A stretch of DNA of 64,000 nt from an uncultured Peptococcaceae bacterium (GTDB lineage: Bacteria > Bacillota > Peptococcia > Peptococcales > Peptococcaceae): positions 31,871 through 95,870 of the forward strand of contig CAJUDO010000007.1 of NCBI GenBank assembly GCA_910585405.1. Direction: 5' to 3'. The position numbers were made by a program, and so were the translations under genes. The notes under the pieces were generated by a model that worked only from the letters and a program-made list of their open reading frames with translations, searched no databases and was not told where the DNA came from. Positions 18,182 through 25,219 of the stretch are shown here, in pieces; position 1 is the first letter of the stretch, and every line of letters begins with the position of its first letter.

Positions 18182-18814
18182 ATGATGTTTTTTGGAAATT
18201 CACTGACCAGTATGGTCGCTACCTTGTTGGCTGTGCTTATGGCAATCACTTTTCATGAAACAGCCCATGGGTATATAGCATATCGTTTGGGAGATCCTAC
18301 GGCGAAAAATCAAGGCCGTTTAACCTTAAATCCCATTGCTCACTTGGATCCCATCGGCGCTTTGATGATGTTCGTTTTTGGTTTTGGCTGGGCCAAACCG
18401 GTGCCGGTAAATCCGTTTTATTTTGAGGGCGACCGCACGAAAGGCATGATGCTGGTGTCGGTAGCAGGTCCGCTGACCAATCTAATTATTTCTTTTGCTG
18501 CATATTTTATTTATGTGGCAGGCAGTGGTTTTGCTGCGATTCCTTTTTTGTCTATCTTTCTGAGTACGACAGTGACCTTGAATATCTATCTGGCAGTATT
18601 TAATTTGATTCCCATTCCGCCGTTAGACGGTTCAAAAATTTTGGCCGGTTTATTGCCGAAGGCAACTGCCTATAAATTTTTGAACACAGTGGAACAGTAT
18701 GGATTTTTGATTTTGATGCTGCTAATTTTTTTCAATATTACAGATATGATCATGGTGCCTGTTGCTAATGTGATACTCAGCTTTTTTACTTTTATTTTAC
18801 AACTGATTTTCTAG
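18182..18814 (+). CDS. Site-2 protease family (M50) membrane metalloprotease
   Basis: 210 residues from ATG 18182, with AAGGAG about nine bases upstream. Zinc motif HETAH at 25-29 inside the first membrane helix, a second conserved segment LNLIPIPPLDGSKI (N-P-x-D-G type) carrying the Asp ligand. About five to six helices. The family cleaves substrates inside the membrane. This short form without a PDZ domain is the YwhC-like group, usually found, as here, next to scpA-scpB. A TATAAT at 18133 may be its -10, but the -35 is unclear. Confidence 0.92.
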   Translation: MMFFGNSLTSMVATLLAVLMAITFHETAHGYIAYRLGDPTAKNQGRLTLNPIAHLDPIGALMMFVFGFGWAKPVPVNPFYFEGDRTKGMMLVSVAGPLTNLIISFAAYFIYVAGSGFAAIPFLSIFLSTTVTLNIYLAVFNLIPIPPLDGSKILAGLLPKATAYKFLNTVEQYGFLILMLLIFFNITDMIMVPVANVILSFFTFILQLIF

Positions 18815-18825
18815 TGAGGACGGCA

Positions 18826-19587
18826 ATGGAAGAAATTAAAAAGTATGAAATTCATTTGGACAACTTTGACGGACCTTTGGATTTGCTGCTGCATTTGATT
18901 GACAAAAATAAAATGGACATTTATGATATTCCTATTGCAGTGATTACTGAGCAATATTTGGCATACTTAGAAGAAGCGCGGGAGATGGATCTGGAAATCG
19001 CCAGCGAATTTTTGCTCATTGCGGCGACTTTGTTAAATATTAAGGTGCGGATGCTTTTACCAAAGCAAAAATCAGATGAAAACGATGCAGATAGCGAGGA
19101 AGATCCCCGCGCTGAATTGGTGCGCAGATTGGTAGAATATCGATTTTATAAAGAAACGGCGCACATGCTGCAACAGAGAGAACAGCATGAATGCACCTAT
19201 ATGTTAAAGCCGCATGATGTTGAAGCTTTGACCAGTCAGTTGGAACCGGGAAATCCTTTGGAGCATGTAACAATGCAGCAATTGATGGAAGCTTTTTTAC
19301 AGGCGATGGACCAGGTCCAGGGGGAGAAAGAGGTACATCAGTTGACGTTGTCCCGCGAAGAATATCTGGTTGAAGACAGCATTCTGCAAATTCGGCAAAG
19401 ACTGCAAAAGGAACATAGTATTGAATTTGCCACGTTGTTTCAGCGTAAGGATAGAAAACGCAAAGTCATTACGATGTTTATGGCGCTTTTAGAATTGTGT
19501 CGGCTGGGAGAATTGTCTTTTCAGCAGCAGGACAATTTTGGCGCATTGTGGATTTTCCCCCGACAACCTAACAATGAGGTGAAGTAG
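18826..19587 (+). CDS. scpA: Segregation and condensation protein A
   Basis: 253 residues from ATG 18826, with TGAGGA six bases upstream; GTG 18814 overlaps the protease stop and lacks a site. Signature YEIHLDNFDGPLDLLLHLIDKNKMDIYDIPI at the N terminus (kleisin domain that binds the SMC neck) and a C-terminal winged helix that binds the SMC head. The middle is charged and linker-like. Works with ScpB and SMC in chromosome compaction and segregation. Lies 11 bp after the protease and touches scpB. Confidence 0.95.
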   Translation: MEEIKKYEIHLDNFDGPLDLLLHLIDKNKMDIYDIPIAVITEQYLAYLEEAREMDLEIASEFLLIAATLLNIKVRMLLPKQKSDENDADSEEDPRAELVRRLVEYRFYKETAHMLQQREQHECTYMLKPHDVEALTSQLEPGNPLEHVTMQQLMEAFLQAMDQVQGEKEVHQLTLSREEYLVEDSILQIRQRLQKEHSIEFATLFQRKDRKRKVITMFMALLELCRLGELSFQQQDNFGALWIFPRQPNNEVK

Positions 19588-20187
19588 TTGCAGTATCAGT
19601 ATGTAGAAAAGATTCGGGCCGTGGTGGAAAGCTTGTTGTTTATCACCAATGAACCCTTAACTACGGCGCAGCTGGCCGAGTTGGCCGAGTTGGAAGAAAA
19701 TGATGTGATGGATGTATTGGACTGGTTGATAGAGGATTACAGTGACGCATCAAAAGGAATTTGTGTGATGAAGCTGGGAGATGGCTATATTATGGCTATC
19801 AAGCAGGATTATCTGCCCTATGTGGAAAAACTATACCGGCCGCAAATGAATACACTGTCTATGGCAGCTTTGGAGACGTTGGCCATTATTGCGTATAAAC
19901 AGCCGGTGACCCGCAGTGAGGTGGAATTGGTTCGCGGAGTAAAGGCAGACAAAATTATTCAGAATTTAATTGCAAAAGAGCTGATCGAAGAACGGGGACG
20001 CAAGGATGCGCCGGGCCGTCCTATTCTATATGGAACGACTAGAAAATTTTTGCAGTATTTTAATATCGAGAGCTTGGAGGATTTGCCTTCCAATGATCTG
20101 CTGCAGTTGGATTTAGAACAGGCAGAAACTTTGGTAGCAGATGAGTTGGAGCTGCTGGATATGGCAAGGAAGGACGAGGATGTGTGA
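19588..20187 (+). CDS. scpB: Segregation and condensation protein B
   Basis: 199 residues, starting with TTG right after the scpA stop; GAGGTG lies seven bases ahead. Two winged helices: AVVESLLFITNEPLTTAQLAEL at the N terminus and LETLAIIAYKQPVTRSEVE in the middle, the second followed by RGRKDAPGRPILYGTT. ScpB dimers bind ScpA in the SMC complex. The last 30 residues are acidic, as often. Confidence 0.95.
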   Translation: MQYQYVEKIRAVVESLLFITNEPLTTAQLAELAELEENDVMDVLDWLIEDYSDASKGICVMKLGDGYIMAIKQDYLPYVEKLYRPQMNTLSMAALETLAIIAYKQPVTRSEVELVRGVKADKIIQNLIAKELIEERGRKDAPGRPILYGTTRKFLQYFNIESLEDLPSNDLLQLDLEQAETLVADELELLDMARKDEDV

Positions 20188-20220
20188 TGTCTCTTTCTGA
20201 AAAGGGATATAATATGTGTA

Positions 20221-20249
20221 TTGTGTTTTTCTGTCGGGAATAGTATAAT
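20221..20249 (+). promoter_or_regulatory. Possible glmS promoter
   Basis: TTGTGT (20221-20226), 17-base spacer, TATAAT (20244-20249), 125 bases before glmS. The -35 is weak. No glmS ribozyme was found in the leader. Confidence 0.45.
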
Positions 20250-20373
20250 AAAACGGTAAAATTTGCATATAAATAAAGGATGTATATTGTAAATAAACGA
20301 TACAGAAGAAATCGCAGAGGATTATTTCATGCGCAAACGATAGATAAAAAGGTGATTATTGGGGGGATCTTCT

Positions 20374-22200
20374 ATGTGCGGGATCGTAGGATATGTCGGG
20401 AAAAGAAATGCAGTCAGCGTTTTGCTTGATGGGTTGCAGAAGCTGGAATATCGCGGCTATGATTCGTCGGGAATTGCAGTTATAGAACAGGCGCAGATTG
20501 TTGTAGAAAAATCAGAAGGAAAGCTGGCAAATCTGCGGGATAAAATAAAAGACATGACTCTGGAAAGTGGTATCGGGATTGGGCACACGCGCTGGGCTAC
20601 GCATGGACGGCCTTCTGATGCCAATGCACATCCGCACACCAGTCAAAATGGGAAATTTGCCGTTGTGCATAATGGTATTGTAGAAAATTATTTGGCGTTG
20701 AAGGAAAAATATTTGGCAGGGGATCATTTTACATCGGAAACAGATACCGAAGTGGTTGCCCATTTGCTGGAGAAGTTTTATAATGGGAATTTTGCGGAAA
20801 CTGTCATAAAAGTATTGGATGTATTGGAAGGTGCTTATTCGCTGGTGATGATATGTGCGGATGAGCCGGATAAAATGATTGCCTGTCGTAAAGACAGTCC
20901 TATGGTATTAGGCGTAGGAGAAGGGGAGAGCTTTATAGCTTCTGATGTATCTGCACTGTTGGCATATACTCGTAGCTGTATGTATATTGAAGAGGGCGAG
21001 CTGTGTATTTTGACACAGGATGGAATTACCATTAAAAATCATGCGTTGCAGCTAGTGGAGAAAGAAATTCACACCATTACCTGGGATGCAGAAGCGGCAG
21101 AAAAGGGCGGTTTTGAGCATTTTATGCTCAAGGAAATTTTTGAACAGCCGGAGGCTTTCAAAAGGACGTTGTCTGGAAGACTTCACGGGAATCAGGTACA
21201 TTTTGACGAGTTCTCTTTGACAGCAGAAGAAATTAATCAATGGCAGAAAATTTATATTGTGGCTTGCGGTACTGCATACCATGCGGGGTTGGTGGGCAAG
21301 CAGGTGATAGAGAAACTGGCGCGGATTCCGGTAGAGGTGGAAATTGCCAGCGAGTTTCGGTATCGGGATCCCATGATGGATGAACACACTTTGGTGATTG
21401 TGATCAGCCAATCGGGAGAAACGGCAGACACCGTGGCGGCGCTAAGAGAAGCGAAAATGCATCATTGCAAGGTATTAGCGATTACGAATGTAGTCGGCAG
21501 CGCCATCGCCAGAGAGGCGGATTATGTAATTTATATCTGGGCGGGTCCGGAAATTTCAGTAGCATCCACGAAAGCTTATACCACAATGCTGATAGCAGAA
21601 TATTTATTGGGTGTATATCTGGCACAGCAAAAAGAAATGGCCAATCTGGATGAGCGGGCGGCTATTTTAGAAGGACTACAGCAGCTTCCGGAAGTTTCAG
21701 CTAAACTGTTAACCGAATCATATCTGGCTGAGGTTCAACGTGCTGCAGAACGCTATGGAATGGCAGAAAATATCTTTTTTATCGGTCGTGGCATGGATTG
21801 GGCTATTGCTTTGGAAGGTTCTTTGAAGTTAAAAGAAATCTCTTATATTCATGCGGAGGCTTACGCTGCTGGAGAATTAAAACACGGTACATTGGCATTG
21901 GTGACAGAAAAAACACCAGTTATAGCTATTTGTGTACAGAAAAGTACCTATGATAAGACGGCGTCAAATGTAAAAGAGGTAAAAGCCAGAGATGCCAAGG
22001 TCTTGGCGATTATCAACGAGGGCGATACCCAAACGGCGAAGTTTGTTGATCAGACGATGGAAATTCCCAAAATCAACAATTTTGTTATTCCAGTGCTGGC
22101 AGTGATCCCGTTGCAGTTGATTTCTTATTATATCGCTAAAATTCGTGGATGTGAAATCGACCAGCCACGTAATTTGGCAAAGAGTGTAACAGTTGAGTAA
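20374..22200 (+). CDS. glmS: Glutamine-fructose-6-phosphate aminotransferase
   Basis: 608 residues from ATG 20374. This start gives Met-Cys-Gly-Ile-Val-Gly, so removal of Met exposes the catalytic Cys1 that the mechanism requires; the upstream ATG would hide it. GGGGGG lies about eight bases ahead. The glutaminase domain (1-230) has RWATHG and HNGIVENY; two SIS domains follow (CGTAYHAG, ISQSGETADT, STKAYT, FIGRGMDWAIALEGSLKLKE, HAEAYAAGELKHG). Makes glucosamine 6-phosphate for peptidoglycan and surface sugars. Stands alone, with its own terminator. Confidence 0.97.
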   Translation: MCGIVGYVGKRNAVSVLLDGLQKLEYRGYDSSGIAVIEQAQIVVEKSEGKLANLRDKIKDMTLESGIGIGHTRWATHGRPSDANAHPHTSQNGKFAVVHNGIVENYLALKEKYLAGDHFTSETDTEVVAHLLEKFYNGNFAETVIKVLDVLEGAYSLVMICADEPDKMIACRKDSPMVLGVGEGESFIASDVSALLAYTRSCMYIEEGELCILTQDGITIKNHALQLVEKEIHTITWDAEAAEKGGFEHFMLKEIFEQPEAFKRTLSGRLHGNQVHFDEFSLTAEEINQWQKIYIVACGTAYHAGLVGKQVIEKLARIPVEVEIASEFRYRDPMMDEHTLVIVISQSGETADTVAALREAKMHHCKVLAITNVVGSAIAREADYVIYIWAGPEISVASTKAYTTMLIAEYLLGVYLAQQKEMANLDERAAILEGLQQLPEVSAKLLTESYLAEVQRAAERYGMAENIFFIGRGMDWAIALEGSLKLKEISYIHAEAYAAGELKHGTLALVTEKTPVIAICVQKSTYDKTASNVKEVKARDAKVLAIINEGDTQTAKFVDQTMEIPKINNFVIPVLAVIPLQLISYYIAKIRGCEIDQPRNLAKSVTVE

Positions 22201-22234
22201 AGGCACATAAAAGAATGACATCTCTTTTTTGTTG

Positions 22235-22280
22235 AAAATCCGGAGGGCTCCATAGAAAAATGGAGTTTTCCGGATTTTTT
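22235..22280 (+). terminator. glmS terminator
   Basis: AAAATCCGGA (22235-22244) pairs with TCCGGATTTT (22269-22278), with a nested stem CTCCAT/ATGGAG (22248-22253 with 22260-22265) and a T run at the end. Confidence 0.85.
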
Positions 22281-22305
22281 ATACGCTTATAGTTTAAGAA
22301 AATTA

Positions 22306-22336
22306 TTGACATTGAGTTGACTCTAAAGTATATAAT
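22306..22336 (+). promoter_or_regulatory. MerR-type promoter with 19-base spacer and operator dyad
   Basis: TTGACA (22306-22311) and TATAAT (22331-22336) are separated by 19 bases, the stretched spacing typical of promoters activated by MerR proteins. The dyad GAGT-TG-ACTC (22314-22323) sits in the spacer, flanked by further partial symmetry. It precedes the MerR gene, so autoregulation is expected. Confidence 0.8.
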
Positions 22337-22376
22337 AAAGTCAATTGAAAAAAGGAAAAGGGAGGGAAACTTTATA

Positions 22377-22763
22377 ATGACAATTAAAGAAGTTTGTGAA
22401 AAATATAATATTAGCGCGGATACATTACGCTATTATGAGAGAGTTGGAGTAATACCTTCTATAACTCGTACCAAAAGTGGTATTCGTGATTACACAGAGC
22501 AGGATTTAGGTTGGGTAGAAAACGCAATTTGTATGCGAAACGCAGGACTTTCTGTGGAAACATTGGCAGAATATGTGCGATTATTTCAGGAAGATGACGA
22601 TACTATTCGAGCAAGGCGGGAGCTGCTCATGGAGGCGAAGGAGGAAATCACTGTTCAGCTTAAAAAATATCAGGAAACAATAGAACGATTAAATTATAAA
22701 ATTTCTCGCTATGATGAAGCGATAAAAACAGGCATACTTACATGGGATGTCACAGAACAATAG
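22377..22763 (+). CDS. MerR family transcriptional regulator
   Basis: 128 residues from ATG 22377 (GGAGG eleven bases ahead); the frame open from 22317 covers the promoter and is not coding there. N-terminal winged helix: MTIKEVCEKYNISADTLRYYERVGVIP with SGIRDYTEQDL as the wing. The C-terminal half is the dimer-forming coiled coil (LLMEAKEEITVQLKKYQETIERLNYKISRYDEAI). There are no cysteines in the effector part, so a metal-sensing role is unlikely; the sequence resembles the aldehyde- and stress-linked AdhR/NmlR group, which is a guess. No target gene is adjacent on the same promoter. Confidence 0.9.
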   Translation: MTIKEVCEKYNISADTLRYYERVGVIPSITRTKSGIRDYTEQDLGWVENAICMRNAGLSVETLAEYVRLFQEDDDTIRARRELLMEAKEEITVQLKKYQETIERLNYKISRYDEAIKTGILTWDVTEQ

Positions 22764-22828
22764 ATGAGAAAAGTGTATTCGTTTTTCAGCTTTTTAATTT
22801 CTTGCTCTGAATCCAAGCAAGTGAGGTA

Positions 22829-22863
22829 TTGCATTTTCTGTATTCCTAGTATATAATAGGGAT
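22829..22863 (+). promoter_or_regulatory. Rrf2 gene promoter with palindromic operator
   Basis: TTGCAT (22829-22834), 17-base spacer, TATAAT (22852-22857). A 22-base palindrome from 22842 to 22863 (ATTCCTAGTAT and ATAATAGGGAT, 9 of 11 pairs matched) covers the -10, so binding there would block transcription. It fits self-repression by the Rrf2 protein. Confidence 0.7.
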
Positions 22864-22878
22864 ATCGAGGTGTTATCA

Positions 22879-23313
22879 ATGAAAATATCAACCAAAGGGC
22901 GGTATGCATTGCGCCTGATGTTGGATTTAGCCCAATACAGCAATGAAAATGAATATGTGTCAATCAAGAAAGTTTCACAAAGGCAAGATATTTCAGAAAA
23001 ATATTTAGAGCAGATTGTAGCGCAATTGAGTCGTGCCAATTTTGTAAAAAGCATACGGGGTGCCCAAGGCGGATATCGTTTAGTGAAAGCACCGGAGAAT
23101 TATACAGTAGGAATGATTTTACGGCTTATAGAAGGTAATTTGTCTTCGGTCAGTTGTTTGGAGGATAATCCAAATAAGTGTCAGCGCTGTAATAATTGTG
23201 TGACGCTAGAGGTTTGGCAGCAAATCAATGATGCAGTGGATAGTGTGATTGATAATATTACTTTGCAGGATTTAGTACAAAAACAACAGGCAAAAGCACG
23301 AATCGTCAAATAG
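22879..23313 (+). CDS. Rrf2/IscR family transcriptional regulator
   Basis: 144 residues from ATG 22879, with GAGG eight bases ahead. Winged helix MKISTKGRYALRLMLDLA and ISEKYLEQIVAQLSRANFVKSIRG followed by AQGGYRLVKAPENYTVG. The effector region has four cysteines, CLEDNPNKCQRCNNC, in a C-x7-C-x2-C-x2-C pattern, which could hold an iron-sulfur cluster as in IscR. No isc/suf or cysteine genes are adjacent, so its regulon is elsewhere. Terminated before the Flx-Hdr operon. Confidence 0.92.
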   Translation: MKISTKGRYALRLMLDLAQYSNENEYVSIKKVSQRQDISEKYLEQIVAQLSRANFVKSIRGAQGGYRLVKAPENYTVGMILRLIEGNLSSVSCLEDNPNKCQRCNNCVTLEVWQQINDAVDSVIDNITLQDLVQKQQAKARIVK

Positions 23314-23332
23314 TATGAATATGAAAGTATTG

Positions 23333-23363
23333 GAGCAGTCTTTTGAACAGGCTGTTCTTTTTT
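23333..23363 (+). terminator. Terminator of the Rrf2 gene
   Basis: GAGCAGTC (23333-23340) pairs with GGCTGTTC (23350-23357) with two G-U pairs, nine-base loop, then TTTTTT. Confidence 0.7.
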
Positions 23364-23374
23364 ATAGTTGAAAA

Positions 23375-23392
23375 TTGTGTTTCAATTCACAA
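23375..23392. promoter_or_regulatory. Rex-type operator, distal site
   Basis: TTGTG-TTTCAATT-CACAA: perfect half-sites spaced by eight bases, with TTCACAA on the right as in the Rex consensus TTGTGAA-N4-TTCACAA. It is 280 bases upstream of the -35. The rex gene is at 63.2 kb of this window. Confidence 0.65.
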
Positions 23393-23643
23393 AATTAATT
23401 TTAATGAATAGTAATATGGAAAAAAGACACAAAATAGATTTTTATATGATGACTAAAAAAGAAAAAAGGATAAAATAAGTAATAATTTTTTATTGAAAAG
23501 CATAGTACATTATTATAAATAACTATAAATAGTCATGATTTTTCTCTATAACCAAAAATTATGATGCCATAAAAAAGAATAATATGAAAAATTAAAATTC
23601 CTTAACACTCAAAAATGGCTTAATGAAGCCTATACAACAAATT

Positions 23644-23661
23644 TTGTGCTAGTGTTCACTA
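23644..23661. promoter_or_regulatory. Rex-type operator, proximal site
   Basis: TTGTG-CTAGTGTT-CACTA: one half-site perfect, the other with one change, the same eight-base spacing. It ends eight bases before the -35, the position expected of a repressor or roadblock site. Confidence 0.5.
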
Positions 23662-23668
23662 AGAACTA

Positions 23669-23697
23669 TAGACTTTTGTTTTTTGATACTATATAAT
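23669..23697 (+). promoter_or_regulatory. Flx-Hdr operon promoter
   Basis: TAGACT (23669-23674), 17-base spacer, TATAAT (23692-23697), 60 bases before hdrC. Confidence 0.6.
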
Positions 23698-23756
23698 GAG
23701 ACTTAGTTTAAGATCTACATGTAGTAGTATATGTAAGAAAAAGGAGAAAAGGGAGA

Positions 23757-24338
23757 GTGGTACTGTTGACGCTGAATGAAAAACAGAAACGGAATGAAGA
23801 ACTGAACAAAGAGTTCCTCAGACGCAGCGGCGTAAATGTTTCCAAGTGCTATCAGTGTGGAAAATGTTCTGCTGGTTGTCCTGTGGGCGATCATATGGAC
23901 ATTCCGACCAACAAAGTAATGCGTTTGGCACAAATGGGCCTGATTGAAGATGCATTGAAGAGCCATGCAATTTGGCTGTGCGCTTCTTGCACAACTTGTA
24001 CGACACGGTGTCCAAAAGGGGTGGATGTTGCGAAAGTAATGGAAACCCTGCGTATTATGGCAAAAGAACATGGTTATATTGCAGAAAAAAATGTGGATAA
24101 ATTCCACAGTGTATGGATGGGAATCATCGGAAACATTGGCAGAATGTACGAGCCTGCTCTGATTGTTGGCCGTAACTTCTCTACCGGGAAACTGTTCCAG
24201 GATACTTCTTATGGTGTGCCATATATCACTAAACAGAAGCTGAAACTGATTCCATATAAGTCTAAAAATATGGCTGAAATTAAATCTCTGATTGCTAAAG
24301 CGGAAGCGATGGATCGAGAAGAAAGGGGTAATAAATAA
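23757..24338 (+). CDS. hdrC: Heterodisulfide reductase subunit C
   Basis: 193 residues. Two [4Fe-4S] motifs: CYQCGKCSAGCP (Cys31, 34, 37, 41) and CASCTTCTTRCP (Cys75, 78, 81, 85). In soluble HdrABC complexes HdrC passes electrons from HdrA to the catalytic subunit HdrB. GTG 23757 has AAGGAG ten bases ahead; TTG 23766 is an alternative. First gene of a seven-gene operon; the last base of its TAA stop is the first base of hdrB. Confidence 0.92.
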   Translation: MVLLTLNEKQKRNEELNKEFLRRSGVNVSKCYQCGKCSAGCPVGDHMDIPTNKVMRLAQMGLIEDALKSHAIWLCASCTTCTTRCPKGVDVAKVMETLRIMAKEHGYIAEKNVDKFHSVWMGIIGNIGRMYEPALIVGRNFSTGKLFQDTSYGVPYITKQKLKLIPYKSKNMAEIKSLIAKAEAMDREERGNK

Positions 24339-25219
24339 TGGATTATGCATATTTTCCCGGATGTTCTCTGGAGTCTACAGGGATTGAGTTTCATATGTCT
24401 GCAAAAGCAGTGGCGCAAGCGCTGGGGATCAATTTAATTGAAATCCCAGATTGGAATTGCTGCGGAGCCAGCAGTGCACACTCCAGGGGCCATTGGATTT
24501 CTTTGGCTTTGCCTGCCCGCAATATGGCAATTGCAGAAGCCGCTGGCCTAGATGTGGCCATTCCATGTGCAGCCTGCTATGGCAGAAGTAAAAGAGTGGA
24601 GTTGGAAGTAACACAGTCCAAAGAAACAAGAGAAAAAATAGAGGAAATTATTGGGCGTCCTTATACAGGAAAAAGCAAAGCTAGAAATTTGACAGATATT
24701 TTGTATCGTGATCTTGGTCCAGCTAAGATTGCAGAAAAAGTAAAAAAACCTCTGAAAGGTCTGAAGGTTGTGACATATTACGGCTGCCTGATGGTTCGTC
24801 CACCAGAATTGGCCTGTGATGATGTAGAAGATCCTATCAGCTTGGATGAGATTATGACAGCTTTGGGTGCAGAGGTTATTCCATGGGGTTTCAAGACAGA
24901 ATGTTGCGGTGGAGGTTTGACTGCTTGTCGTCCTGGCGTAGGATTAGATATGACAGAAAAAATTCTGGATGCTGCCAGAAGATCAGGCGCAGATTGTGTT
25001 GTAACTGCTTGCCCAATGTGCCATTCTAACTTGGATATGCGTCAGGTACAGTTGAACAAAGCAAATGGTACGACAAATATGCCGGTATTCTTTATCACCG
25101 AATTAGTGGGTGTTGCTTTGGGCATGGCAAATAAAGACTTAGGCATTAATCGGCATTTTATTCCGTCAGAAGCAGTTCTGACGAAAATCGGAAAAACCAG
25201 TGAAGGCGGTGAAGCATAG
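24338..25219 (+). CDS. hdrB: Heterodisulfide reductase subunit B
   Basis: 293 residues with two cysteine-rich CCG domains: FPGCSLEST and WNCCGASS (Cys9, 41, 42) in the N-terminal half, YYGCLM and TECCGGGLT in the C-terminal half, then CPMCHSN. These domains hold the noncubane [4Fe-4S] clusters that reduce disulfides in Hdr enzymes. In methanogens the substrate is CoM-S-S-CoB; in bacteria it must be something else, perhaps a protein or low-molecular-weight disulfide. The frame overlaps hdrC and hdrA by one base each. Confidence 0.93.
   Translation: MDYAYFPGCSLESTGIEFHMSAKAVAQALGINLIEIPDWNCCGASSAHSRGHWISLALPARNMAIAEAAGLDVAIPCAACYGRSKRVELEVTQSKETREKIEEIIGRPYTGKSKARNLTDILYRDLGPAKIAEKVKKPLKGLKVVTYYGCLMVRPPELACDDVEDPISLDEIMTALGAEVIPWGFKTECCGGGLTACRPGVGLDMTEKILDAARRSGADCVVTACPMCHSNLDMRQVQLNKANGTTNMPVFFITELVGVALGMANKDLGINRHFIPSEAVLTKIGKTSEGGEA

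Larger units (their letters stand above)
23364..23756 (+). other. AT-rich regulatory region of the Flx-Hdr operon
   Basis: Almost 400 bases without a credible gene, strongly AT-rich. It holds two Rex-type palindromes (23375-23392 and 23644-23661), a promoter (23669-23697) and the ribosome site AAGGAG at 23741. I see nothing else of note besides short A and T runs and ATAACTATAAATAGT-like repeats. Confidence 0.75.

Noticed and set aside
20188..20373. glmS ribozyme
   Set aside because: No conserved core sequence (such as AGCGCC-type) and no matching pairing in the leader.
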